Assembly: GCA_039819225.1 (NCBI GenBank)
Contig: JBCBSN010000216.1
Location: 1 to 7,767 of the forward strand
Direction: 5' to 3'
Source: Ulvibacterium sp039819225
GTDB lineage: Bacteria; Bacteroidota; Bacteroidia; Flavobacteriales; Flavobacteriaceae
DNA: 7,767 bases
The first letter of the stretch is position 1, and each line of letters opens with the position of its first letter. Shown here piece after piece: positions 1 through 6,336 of the stretch. The notes beneath the pieces were generated by a model that saw only the letters and a list, made by a program, of their open reading frames with translations, searched no databases and was not told the DNA's origin. The position numbers and the translations under genes are program-made.

Positions 1-1599
1 TTCTGGGGCAGGGGCGAATTTGCCCTTCCCTTTGGGAACTATGAAGTGAATATTACGGTTCCCGCCGATCATATCTTGGATGCCACGGGAACGCTTCAGA
101 ATAGGAAGGAAGTGTTTTCCAAGGAAATGCTAAAGCGTTACGAGCAGGCCAAAAAATCCTATGACCTTCCCGTTTTAATCGTTACCCAAGATGAGGCCGA
201 AGTTGCAGAAAAAAGCTTTTCGGAAAAGAAGAAGACCTGGAGATTCAAGGCCGAAAATGTGCGGGACTATGGTTTTGCCTCTTCCCGAAAGTTCATCTGG
301 GATATGCAAGCGGTAAAAATTGGTAATAAAGATGTTATGGCCGTATCCCTTTATCCCAAGGAAGGCAACCCACTGTGGGCGGAATACTCCACCAAGGCGG
401 TGGCCCATACCCTTAAATCGTACTCTGCCCATACCTTTGATTACCCCTATCCCAAGGCCATATCCGTACATGCCAAAAACCAGGGTATGGAGTATCCCAT
501 GATCTGCTGGAACTACGGAAGACCAAATCCGGATGGCAGTTATTCGGAACGCACAAAATTTGGCATGATCAGTGTGATTATACACGAGGTGGGACATAAT
601 TTTTTCCCTATGATCGTAAATTCCGATGAACGCCAATGGGGATGGATGGACGAAGGGCTGGATACCTTTATGCAATATCTGGCCGAGCAGGAATTTGGAG
701 AATTGTATCCGGAGACCATAGGCGGGTATGAGGCATATCCCTCTAAAAGGGGAGCCCCATCAAAAATAGTCCCTTACATGGGAGGAAATCAAAGTTCCTT
801 GGCACCCATTATGTCCAATCCGGAAAATGTGTACCAATTGGGCCCCAATGCCTATGGGAAACCTGCCACGGCCCTTAATATTCTTCGGGAAACCATTATG
901 GGCCGCGAGTTGTTCGATCATGCTTTTAAGACCTATGCGCAACGTTGGAGATTTAAACATCCTACCCCAGAGGACTTTTTCCGAACCATGGAAGATGCTT
1001 CCGCGGTGGATCTGGATTGGTATTGGCGATCATGGTTCTACACTACGGACTACGTGGATATTGGTATTAAGGGGATTCAAAAATATGTGGTGTCCAACTC
1101 CCCCGGGAAGAAATTGCGCGAGTATATGAAAGGTAGAAACCTCACCGAAATGGACCTTCCCCCACTGGTGTATTTGGAAGAGGCGGAAGACCAAGGTTCC
1201 GTTATCGACCAAAATGAAAAACCTCCTGTGGAAGAATCCCTGACCCTAAAGGAATTTTTGATGGACCATGTGAGTTCAGAGGAGCGGGCCAAGTTCACCG
1301 AGGCACCCCGGTATTTCTATGAGGTCACCTATAACAAACCAGGTGGTATTCCCATGCCTTTGATCGTAACGTACACCTATGCCGACGGCCGTATTGAAAA
1401 TGTTACGTATCCTCCCGAAATTTGGAGAAAGAACGATAAGGAATTTACTTTGGTCTTATCGGCCACCAGTGAATTAAAGGGAATAGTGGTGGATCCCAAA
1501 GGTGAAACCGCGGATATAGATACTACCAACAATTCTTGGCCCAAGGGAGAGACTAAATCTGAATTTGAAAGGTTCAAGGAAAGTATCAAGGGAAAATAA
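1..1599 (+). CDS. M1-family zinc metallopeptidase (aminopeptidase-like), 5' end cut off by the window
   Basis: The frame is open from base 1 (reading FWGRGEFALPFGNYEV...), so the GTG at 46 is internal and the true start lies upstream. There are 532 visible codons, numbered here from base 1. The gluzincin zinc site is complete: HEVGH at 195-199, 18 residues, then Glu218 in WMDEG. The substrate-binding GxMEN-type motif appears as GMEYP at 162-166, and Tyr285 in AYGKPATAL fits the transition-state tyrosine. The C-terminal part (about 410-515) looks like a beta-rich domain ending in the D-x-TADIDTTNNSWP signature common in exported Bacteroidota M1 peptidases. M1 enzymes trim N-terminal residues from peptides; export to the periplasm is likely, but the signal peptide would be outside the window. 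M1 proteins usually have 200-300 or more residues before the zinc site, so at least about 100 residues are missing. No terminator is evident after the stop. Confidence 0.93.
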   Translation, partial: FWGRGEFALPFGNYEVNITVPADHILDATGTLQNRKEVFSKEMLKRYEQAKKSYDLPVLIVTQDEAEVAEKSFSEKKKTWRFKAENVRDYGFASSRKFIWDMQAVKIGNKDVMAVSLYPKEGNPLWAEYSTKAVAHTLKSYSAHTFDYPYPKAISVHAKNQGMEYPMICWNYGRPNPDGSYSERTKFGMISVIIHEVGHNFFPMIVNSDERQWGWMDEGLDTFMQYLAEQEFGELYPETIGGYEAYPSKRGAPSKIVPYMGGNQSSLAPIMSNPENVYQLGPNAYGKPATALNILRETIMGRELFDHAFKTYAQRWRFKHPTPEDFFRTMEDASAVDLDWYWRSWFYTTDYVDIGIKGIQKYVVSNSPGKKLREYMKGRNLTEMDLPPLVYLEEAEDQGSVIDQNEKPPVEESLTLKEFLMDHVSSEERAKFTEAPRYFYEVTYNKPGGIPMPLIVTYTYADGRIENVTYPPEIWRKNDKEFTLVLSATSELKGIVVDPKGETADIDTTNNSWPKGETKSEFERFKESIKGK

Positions 1600-1812
1600 G
1601 ATTTTACCACTCGAAAAGGAGTTAAGGGTATAAACAGGTTTCTCCCGTATCGTAATTTTGGGCCATCCCAATTAAGGAAACTCTTCCCCGGTTAAGATGG
1701 GTAGGGATTTTTCACGATTAAGCCGCTTTGAACGAAGTTTTCCCTCCCACAGGCATATATTTATTGTATGCCGGTATATACCCCCAAAAGTGTGGTGTCC
1801 TAAAAACTTGAT

Positions 1813-1820
1813 TATATTTG
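1813..1820 (+). promoter_or_regulatory. -7 promoter box (TATATTTG) of tatA
   Basis: TATATTTG matches the Bacteroidota sigma-factor -7 consensus TAnnTTTG exactly. Only 4 nt separate it from the tatA ATG, so transcription should begin at or next to the start codon. The -33 element is weak: TGTG at 1791-1794, with an 18-nt spacer. This is a pattern match and has not been measured. Confidence 0.55.
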
Positions 1821-1824
1821 TGCT

Positions 1825-2163
1825 ATGGTTTCCATTCACTTTTTGTTTATTAGCGGCGGCGAAATCTTTTTTATCATGTTCATCGTAGTGATGGTATTTG
1901 GTGCGGATAAAATTCCCGGAATAGCCAAAGGCCTGGGAAAAGGGATGCGACAGTTAAAGGATGCCACGGAGGAAATTAAACAGGAGATTCAAAAAAGTGC
2001 CGAAAAACAGGGCATAGATACCAGCATAGTTTCTGATATCCAAAAAGATATCAATGAAGTAAAGGATAATGTTACTTCCAATTTGGGGGACGGGGTGACC
2101 AAAGAATTCGGTGAGATAAAGAAAGGACTTGAGGATGTTTCCGGTACCATTAAGCGGAAATAA
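1825..2163 (+). CDS. tatA: Sec-independent protein translocase TatA/TatE-type subunit
   Basis: 112 residues. TatA oligomerises in the inner membrane and forms the conduit through which TatBC-bound folded proteins with twin-arginine signals pass. The classic layout is visible: a short N-terminus, one membrane helix at about 11-27 with polar Glu13 in GGEIFF, the hinge F25-G26, an amphipathic helix (KIPGIAKGLGKGMRQLKDA, about 29-47), and a long charged, probably helical tail rich in Lys and Glu. The ATG at 1825 is effectively forced, because an in-frame TAA lies at 1801 with no ATG, GTG or TTG between, and the next Met (18) is inside the membrane helix. No Shine-Dalgarno sequence precedes it. 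No tatC or tatB is in the window. The downstream PAP2 gene may once have been co-transcribed (see the 163-bp element). The family call is firm; TatA versus TatE or TatB naming is less so. Confidence 0.93.
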   Translation: MVSIHFLFISGGEIFFIMFIVVMVFGADKIPGIAKGLGKGMRQLKDATEEIKQEIQKSAEKQGIDTSIVSDIQKDINEVKDNVTSNLGDGVTKEFGEIKKGLEDVSGTIKRK

Positions 2164-2171
2164 ACATTTCT

Positions 2172-2334
2172 AGAAGGCTTTGAATAACCCAAATGGCAAA
2201 GGAGTTCGAGGTCAGAGGGAATTTTCAAGCGCAGTTAACTCACTGTTAGTGAGCATTGAAAATTTTCGATAACGAAGAAATCCAAAGCCATTTGGGCAAA
2301 ATGTAGAAAAAATCGAAGTTATTCAAAGCCTTCT
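2172..2334. repeat. 163-bp near-complete palindrome (MITE-like or structured RNA element)
   Basis: Nested inverted repeats cover the whole interval. The outer arms are a perfect 17-bp pair (2172-2188 with 2318-2334; AGAAGGCTTTGAATAAC). Inside is a perfect 10-bp pair CCCAAATGGC / GCCATTTGGG (2188-2197 with 2287-2296), then a 12-bp pair (2217-2228 with 2256-2267) that includes two G-T wobbles. An apical hairpin CTCACT-GTT-AGTGAG (2239-2253) lies close to the midpoint. From the second arm to the third, the two sides align without gaps. TCT flanks both ends (2169-2171 and 2335-2337), a possible 3-bp target duplication; TTCT is an alternative reading. It contains no ORF. Mobile origin is inferred; a structured leader or processing element is the alternative. 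Confidence 0.75.
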
Positions 2335-2337
2335 TCT

Positions 2338-2910
2338 ATGTTGCAAAAGATCTTGGAATGGGATAGGGATACGTTTGTATATCTAAATAGTTTGGGCGTA
2401 GAGGAATATGACCATTTCTGGTCACTGGTCACTACAATTTCTACCTGGATTCCCCTCTTCGTTCTATTTTTTGTACTAGTCTTTCTTAAATACCCAACAC
2501 GGGAAGCCATTTTTGTTTGCCTCACCATTGTATCCCTAATATTTTTTATTATCGTTTTAACGGACTTTACCAAGGAGTTGGTGGCTAGGTTACGGCCAAA
2601 TAACGAACCGGAAATTAATTCCTTGATCCGCGTTTTAAGGCGCCCTGCCAGCTATAGCTTTTTTTCGGGACATGCCTCAAGTTCATTTTCGATAACTACC
2701 CTTGTTGTACTTTTCCTAAGGGACCGCTTAAAATGGCGTTGGTTCTTTTACATTTGGCCTTTATTGTTTGCCAGTAGTAGAATTTATGTAGGGGTCCACT
2801 ATCCCATGGATATCTTGGTAGGGGCTCTTGTGGGCGTGGGGTCTGCATGGCTCTTTTATTCGCTGTACGTTCGCCTTATCGTACCCTACTTAAGGTTAAG
2901 CCATCCCTGA
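2338..2910 (+). CDS. PAP2-family membrane phosphatase
   Basis: 190 residues with all three type-2 phosphatidic acid phosphatase motifs: K79-x6-R86-P87 (KELVARLRP), S110-G111-H112 in FSGH, and S147-R148-x5-H154-x3-D158 (SRIYVGVHYPMD). The two histidines are the catalytic acid and nucleophile of the family. Hydrophobic segments at roughly 35-51, 56-76, 105-127, 135-150 and 156-178 give a multi-pass membrane protein. The likely substrate is a lipid phosphate or diphosphate such as undecaprenyl diphosphate or phosphatidate, but the sequence alone does not decide which. The start at 2338 fits the usual N-terminus of this family (MLxKxxxWDRDxFxYLN). It follows the 163-bp palindrome directly, with a pyrimidine-rich stretch and no Shine-Dalgarno sequence. 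The last 35 bp overlap the 3' end of the convergent O-methyltransferase gene. Confidence 0.92.
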   Translation: MLQKILEWDRDTFVYLNSLGVEEYDHFWSLVTTISTWIPLFVLFFVLVFLKYPTREAIFVCLTIVSLIFFIIVLTDFTKELVARLRPNNEPEINSLIRVLRRPASYSFFSGHASSSFSITTLVVLFLRDRLKWRWFFYIWPLLFASSRIYVGVHYPMDILVGALVGVGSAWLFYSLYVRLIVPYLRLSHP

Positions 2911-3517
2911 TGGGTAAAAGTATCGTTTCCACCCTGGAATCCTCCTTAAGTTTTTGGTTGTAGTCCATGACGATTTTGGTAGCCTTGTCTTTGGGCTTTA
3001 ACGGTTCCACTACCTTGCCGGACCATAATACATTATCGGAGAGGATAATGCTGCCGGATCGGGTTTTTGGGAGAACGGCCTCAAAATATTGGGGGTAATC
3101 CGTTTTTTCGGCATCGATAAAGACAAGATCAAAAACTAAATCTAACTTTGGAATTACCTCAAGGGCATCTCCTTTGTACTGAATGATTTGTTTCCCAAAA
3201 CCACTTTTGTCAAAATACCGGCGTTGTATCCCGTACAATTCTTTATTGTAATCTATGGTATGTAGGGTTCCTTTCTCTTGTAGTCCTTCTGCAAGACAGA
3301 TGGCCGAATATCCCGTATAAGTGCCGATTTCCAGAATACTTTTTGGGCGCACTATTTTGGACAATAAACTTAATACACGGCCCTGAAAATGGCCCGTGAG
3401 CATTCTGGGGCGTACCACTTTCAGATGAGTCTCCTTGGTGAGTTGGCGAAGGATTTCCGGCTCTTCCTCAGAGTGCTCCCGGATGTAATCCTCCAATACC
3501 GATGATAAAAAATGCAT
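2876..3517 (-). CDS. class I SAM-dependent O-methyltransferase (caffeoyl-CoA OMT-like family)
   Basis: 213 residues, the normal length for this family (COG4122 / Methyltransf_3 type). The SAM-binding motif I is ILEIGTYTGYSA (61-72), followed by the acidic residue in TIDYNKE (87-93) that contacts the ribose. The metal- and substrate-site signatures are DLVFIDAEKTDYPQY (130-144) and DNVLWSGKV (161-169). The C-terminus ends in LPIRDGLTLSR, typical of the family. It should transfer a methyl group from SAM to a hydroxyl, in catechol-type substrates for characterised relatives; the substrate here is unknown. It is cytosolic, with no signal peptide. The start codon at 3515-3517 lies 13 nt from a perfect TATTTTTG box. 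It is divergent from kynU with 110 bp between start codons, and overlaps the PAP2 gene tail to tail. Confidence 0.92.
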   Translation of the reverse strand: MHFLSSVLEDYIREHSEEEPEILRQLTKETHLKVVRPRMLTGHFQGRVLSLLSKIVRPKSILEIGTYTGYSAICLAEGLQEKGTLHTIDYNKELYGIQRRYFDKSGFGKQIIQYKGDALEVIPKLDLVFDLVFIDAEKTDYPQYFEAVLPKTRSGSIILSDNVLWSGKVVEPLKPKDKATKIVMDYNQKLKEDSRVETILLPIRDGLTLSRVR

Positions 3518-3530
3518 AGGACGGTTTTGG

Positions 3531-3538
3531 CAAAAATA
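3531..3538 (-). promoter_or_regulatory. -7 promoter box (TATTTTTG) of the O-methyltransferase gene
   Basis: On the minus strand this reads TATTTTTG, a perfect TAnnTTTG. 13 nt separate it from the ATG, implying a leader of only about 5-8 nt. No clear TTTG -33 element is visible at the usual spacing. Confidence 0.55.
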
Positions 3539-3604
3539 GCCAATTGTTAATTTGAAGGACCAGGTTTTGGCATTCCAATGGCTTCCTGGACAGGTCCGAA
3601 ATTG

Positions 3605-3612
3605 TATTTTTG
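3605..3612 (+). promoter_or_regulatory. -7 promoter box (TATTTTTG) of kynU
   Basis: TATTTTTG is a perfect TAnnTTTG and is identical to the box serving the divergent methyltransferase. 15 nt separate it from the ATG at 3628. It covers an in-frame TTG (3610), which argues that TTG is part of the promoter and not the start codon. The -33 element is not obvious. Confidence 0.55.
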
Positions 3613-3627
3613 TTAAAAAATCAACGT

Positions 3628-4908
3628 ATGCAGTTCCAAAACACCCTTGGGTTTGCCCAAGACATGGATGCTAAAGACCCCCTCGGCCCCTATCGCAATA
3701 AATTCCATTTTCCGGAAGTAAACGGCAAGGAAGTCATCTATTTCACAGGGAATTCCCTGGGATTACAACCAAAGTTGGCCCAAGGCTATGTGGATGACAT
3801 TATGGATGACTGGAAAGAATTGGCGGTAGAGGGCCACTTTTATGCGGAAAAGCCCTGGTGGGATTATCACGAACGCCTGGTGGAACCCTTGGCCAAGGTG
3901 GTAGGGGCAAAGCCGGAGGAGGTTTCCGTGATGAATACCCTTACCGTAAACCTTCACTTTTTGTTGGTATCCTTCTACAGACCCACCAAGAAGCGGTTTA
4001 AGATTATCTGCGAAGAAAAGGCCTTTCCTTCAGATCAATACATGCTACAGAGTCAAGCTAGGTTCCATGGCTTTGAACCTAAGGACGTAATTGTGGAGAT
4101 CAAAAAGAGAAAAGACGAACAGCATTGGCGGACCGACGAGGTGTTGGCAAAAATAAATGAGGTGGGGGATGAGCTGGCCCTTGTGATCATAGGAGGGGTA
4201 AACTATTATAATGGGCAGGTCTTTGATATGGAAAGGATAACAAGGGCAGGAAAGTCCGTAGGTGCCATGGTGGGTTGGGATTTGGCCCATGCCGCGGGAA
4301 ATGTTGAACTGCGCCTCCACGACTGGGACGTGGATTTTGCCGCCTGGTGCAGCTACAAGTACATGAACAGCGGCCCTGGGAATGCTTCGGGAATCTTCGT
4401 GCATCAAGCGTATCTGGGAAAATCGGATATCCCAAGATTTGAAGGTTGGTGGGGTACCCAAAAAGAGGTTCGTTTTTTGATGAAACCTCAATTCGAGCCT
4501 ATGGCCAATGCAGATGCTTGGCAAGTGAGCAACCCACCCGTGCTTTCCCTGGCCCCATATTTGGCCTCTCTTCAATTGTTCGATGAGGTTGGAATGGATG
4601 CCCTGATCGCAAAAAGCAAAAAGCTAACGGGGTATTTGGAGTATATCCTGATGCAGATCGATGCCGAGGTGGACAGTACCTTTCAGATTATTACCCCTAA
4701 GGACCGTGGTTGCCAATTATCGGTCTTTTTACATGGGGAGGGCAAGGCTTTATTTGATTACTTGATGCGAAACGGGGTCGTCACGGATTGGAGAGAACCT
4801 AACGTTATACGCCTGGCCCCAGCACCTTTTTACTGTTCTTTTGAGGATATCTATCAATTTGGACAGATCTTGAAGCAGGGAATCCTTTCCAAAAGAAATG
4901 AAGGATAA
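3628..4908 (+). CDS. kynU: kynureninase (L-kynurenine hydrolase, PLP-dependent)
   Basis: 426 residues from the ATG at 3628, full length for the family. Kynureninase splits L-kynurenine into anthranilate and alanine, or 3-hydroxykynurenine into 3-hydroxyanthranilate and alanine, in tryptophan catabolism and the kynurenine route to NAD. Visible signatures are the N-terminal IYFTGNSLGLQP, the PLP pyridine-nitrogen aspartate D218 and H221 in GWDLAHAAGN, and the Schiff-base lysine K244 in CSYKYMNSGPG. Toward the C-terminus, DRGCQLSVFLHGEG and WREPNVIRLAPAPFY are also typical of the family. The enzyme is cytosolic. An upstream in-frame TTG at 3610 would add six residues but falls inside the -7 box, so ATG 3628 is preferred. 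The leader is about 9 nt with no Shine-Dalgarno sequence. No kynurenine monooxygenase, tryptophan dioxygenase or formamidase gene is in the window, so its pathway partners lie elsewhere or further away. Confidence 0.96.
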   Translation: MQFQNTLGFAQDMDAKDPLGPYRNKFHFPEVNGKEVIYFTGNSLGLQPKLAQGYVDDIMDDWKELAVEGHFYAEKPWWDYHERLVEPLAKVVGAKPEEVSVMNTLTVNLHFLLVSFYRPTKKRFKIICEEKAFPSDQYMLQSQARFHGFEPKDVIVEIKKRKDEQHWRTDEVLAKINEVGDELALVIIGGVNYYNGQVFDMERITRAGKSVGAMVGWDLAHAAGNVELRLHDWDVDFAAWCSYKYMNSGPGNASGIFVHQAYLGKSDIPRFEGWWGTQKEVRFLMKPQFEPMANADAWQVSNPPVLSLAPYLASLQLFDEVGMDALIAKSKKLTGYLEYILMQIDAEVDSTFQIITPKDRGCQLSVFLHGEGKALFDYLMRNGVVTDWREPNVIRLAPAPFYCSFEDIYQFGQILKQGILSKRNEG

Positions 4909-4920
4909 GTTCCATTTTAG

Positions 4921-4928
4921 TAGTTTTA
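4921..4928 (+). promoter_or_regulatory. possible -7 promoter box (TAGTTTTA) for the MFS gene
   Basis: TAGTTTTA matches TAnnTTTG at all defined positions except the last. It lies just after the kynU stop and before the 161-bp palindrome. If it drives the transporter gene, the palindrome sits wholly inside the 5' leader. It is one mismatch from consensus and has no good -33 element, so support is weak. Confidence 0.25.
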
Positions 4929-4959
4929 CGGCCCATGGCCAACTACAGCTATTACCTTA

Positions 4960-5120
4960 GAGCCTGTTTAGGATTGTATTAATCGTTTTTCTATGCTCCT
5001 TTTTGGGCATAATTTCGTTAAAATTTCATCAAGTAGCCCAGCTATTATCTTCAATTTTGCCTAATTCTGCATCAAAAATGAGCTGTACAAAAATTCAATC
5101 ATACAATCCCAAACAGGCTC
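4960..5120. mobile_element. 161-bp MITE-like palindromic element with TTA target duplication
   Basis: The terminal inverted repeats are 20 bp with one mismatch (4960-4979 and 5101-5120; left end GAGCCTGTTTAGGATTGTAT). Beyond them the arms keep aligning with small gaps for about 65 nt per side: TTTTT, GCTC, TTTTTG, AATT and AAAATT recur in order on both. A small hairpin TAGC-CCA-GCTA (5034-5044) sits at the exact midpoint. TTA occurs on both sides (4957-4959 and 5121-5123), as expected for a 3-bp target duplication. No ORF or transposase is present. The GAGCCTGTTT-type end with a T-N-A duplication resembles the IS1031-like branch of the IS5 family; that parentage is an inference from memory of the family. 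Confidence 0.8.
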
Positions 5121-5124
5121 TTAG

Positions 5125-6279
5125 ATGAGATCCCTGCTACTTATCCTTTCCAATGCCCGGTATTTTGCCCCGTCTTGGGTGTTCGCCAGTCTCAATATTC
5201 TATTTGGTACCTGGGCCATTTACATTCCCACGGTAAAGGAGCATCTTGGGATTGATAAATCACAATTGGGCATCGCCATCTTTTTCTTATCCCTAGGGGT
5301 GTTTACCATATTTCCCATGGCCGCTACTTTTATTAACAGGCTCGGGGTGGGCAGGGCCACTTGGTATGGGGTTCTGTTAAGTAGTTTTGCGGCTTTGTTG
5401 CCACTGCTTGCCCCAAACTACTATACCCTTATGGGGGGGCTTTTTCTCTTTGGCGCATCCAACGGTTTTACGGATATTTCCATGAACACCTTAGTGACCG
5501 AACTGGAAAAGGAGGATGGGAAAAAGTTTATGTCCGCTTCACACGGTTTTTTTAGTTTGGGTGGGGTATTGGCAGGTTTAGGCAGCTTTTTAATAGGCCC
5601 TTTGGGAAATCCGGTGCTGCATATGGGTATTGCGGTGGCATTGGTACTCATCGTAAATGGTATTTTGGTTTACCAATATAAGGATATCGTGGCAGCCCCC
5701 GTGGAGAAGGAAACATTTGGCATTAAACTTTTTAAACCCTTATTGTTGTTGGGCCTAATTTCTTTTGTGGCTATGGGAAGCGAAGGGGCCATCGTGGATT
5801 GGAGCGGTCTGTATCTAAAGGAAATCAGCATTGCTCCGGAAGCTCTATGGGGGGTGGGGTTTTTAGGATTCCAGGTGACTATGACCTTGGGTCGTTTTTT
5901 AGGAGATGGCATCAGTTCCAAGATAGGTTCCATCCGTATGGTAGCTGCGGGTGCCCTGGTGGTAATGTTAGGTTACATTCTGGTACTTACCACAAATATG
6001 TACCCGGCAATAATAGGTTTTGCGCTTAGTGGTCTGGGCTTCTCCGTAATGGTGCCCGAGGTATTCCGAATTGGTGGAAACGTCAAAGGGGTACAATCCT
6101 CCCAAGGGGTTTCCTTTATTGCCGGTAGCGGATACGCGGGATTTTTGATGGCACCGCCCATCTTAGGTTTTTTGGCCGATAGTTTTTCGCTTATAACCTG
6201 TTTTGCGGTATTGTTGTGTTGCGCATTCTTGATTCTGGGAGCTACTTTTTTTATGAACAGAGGACGGATCAAGAGTTAA
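5125..6279 (+). CDS. MFS transporter, YbjJ-like family
   Basis: 384 residues, almost entirely hydrophobic, consistent with the 12-helix major facilitator fold in the inner membrane. Features shared with YbjJ-type members are the N-terminal WAIYIPTVKEHLGIDKSQLG (30-49), GASNGFTDISMN (110-121), SASHGFFSLGGVLAG (137-151), and the start of the second half, EGAIVDWSGLYLKE (220-233). The loop between the two six-helix halves lies at about 185-203. The substrate cannot be read from the sequence; relatives are annotated as sugar or general solute transporters without firm evidence. The start is bounded by an in-frame TAG at 5122-5124, immediately before the ATG, so translation cannot begin upstream. 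No Shine-Dalgarno sequence is present, and the region just before the start is the end of the 161-bp palindrome. The gene converges on the lipoprotein gene with a 41-bp gap. Confidence 0.9.
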   Translation: MRSLLLILSNARYFAPSWVFASLNILFGTWAIYIPTVKEHLGIDKSQLGIAIFFLSLGVFTIFPMAATFINRLGVGRATWYGVLLSSFAALLPLLAPNYYTLMGGLFLFGASNGFTDISMNTLVTELEKEDGKKFMSASHGFFSLGGVLAGLGSFLIGPLGNPVLHMGIAVALVLIVNGILVYQYKDIVAAPVEKETFGIKLFKPLLLLGLISFVAMGSEGAIVDWSGLYLKEISIAPEALWGVGFLGFQVTMTLGRFLGDGISSKIGSIRMVAAGALVVMLGYILVLTTNMYPAIIGFALSGLGFSVMVPEVFRIGGNVKGVQSSQGVSFIAGSGYAGFLMAPPILGFLADSFSLITCFAVLLCCAFLILGATFFMNRGRIKS

Positions 6280-6290
6280 AACCGTTTTCA

Positions 6291-6336
6291 GGTATGTTCA
6301 AATGGTTCCCTGGTTACCCACTATTGAACCTTTACC
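6291..6336. terminator. possible weak bidirectional stem-loop between convergent genes
   Basis: GTTCAA (6296-6301) pairs with TTGAAC (6324-6329), and GGTA (6291-6294) with TACC (6333-6336) across a small bulge. The stem lies between the MFS stop and the lipoprotein stop and partly covers the latter's last codons. There is no T-run, so a terminator role is only suggested by its position. Confidence 0.2.

Noticed and set aside
46..48. GTG as start of the metallopeptidase
   Set aside because: The frame is open to base 1 and the residues before it (FWGRGEFALPFGNYE) belong to the family, so this is an internal valine codon of a truncated gene.
175..675. 166-codon antisense ORF within the metallopeptidase gene
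   Set aside because: It is complementary to the zinc-site region of a well-supported gene and has no domain; it is a shadow frame.
1653..1660. Perfect TAATTTTG box in the metallopeptidase-tatA gap
   Set aside because: No credible gene starts soon after it and no -33 element is visible. It might give a longer tatA transcript, but the box at 1813 is the simpler choice.
1752..1772. Small hairpin GGCATA / TATGCC upstream of tatA
   Set aside because: Six to seven base pairs in AT-rich sequence with a 9-nt loop and no T-run; too weak to call a terminator or operator.
1697..1888. 63-codon plus-strand ORF between the metallopeptidase gene and tatA
   Set aside because: It overlaps the tatA start in another frame, has no recognisable domain and a Cys/Arg/Phe-rich composition typical of a chance frame.
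3610..3612. TTG as start of kynU
   Set aside because: It lies inside a perfect -7 promoter box (3605-3612), so it would be upstream of the transcript; the ATG at 3628 is a better start and fits the family length.
4045..4575. 176-codon antisense ORF within kynU
   Set aside because: It is the complement of the conserved PLP-binding core of kynureninase; the sequence is low-meaning and has no domain.
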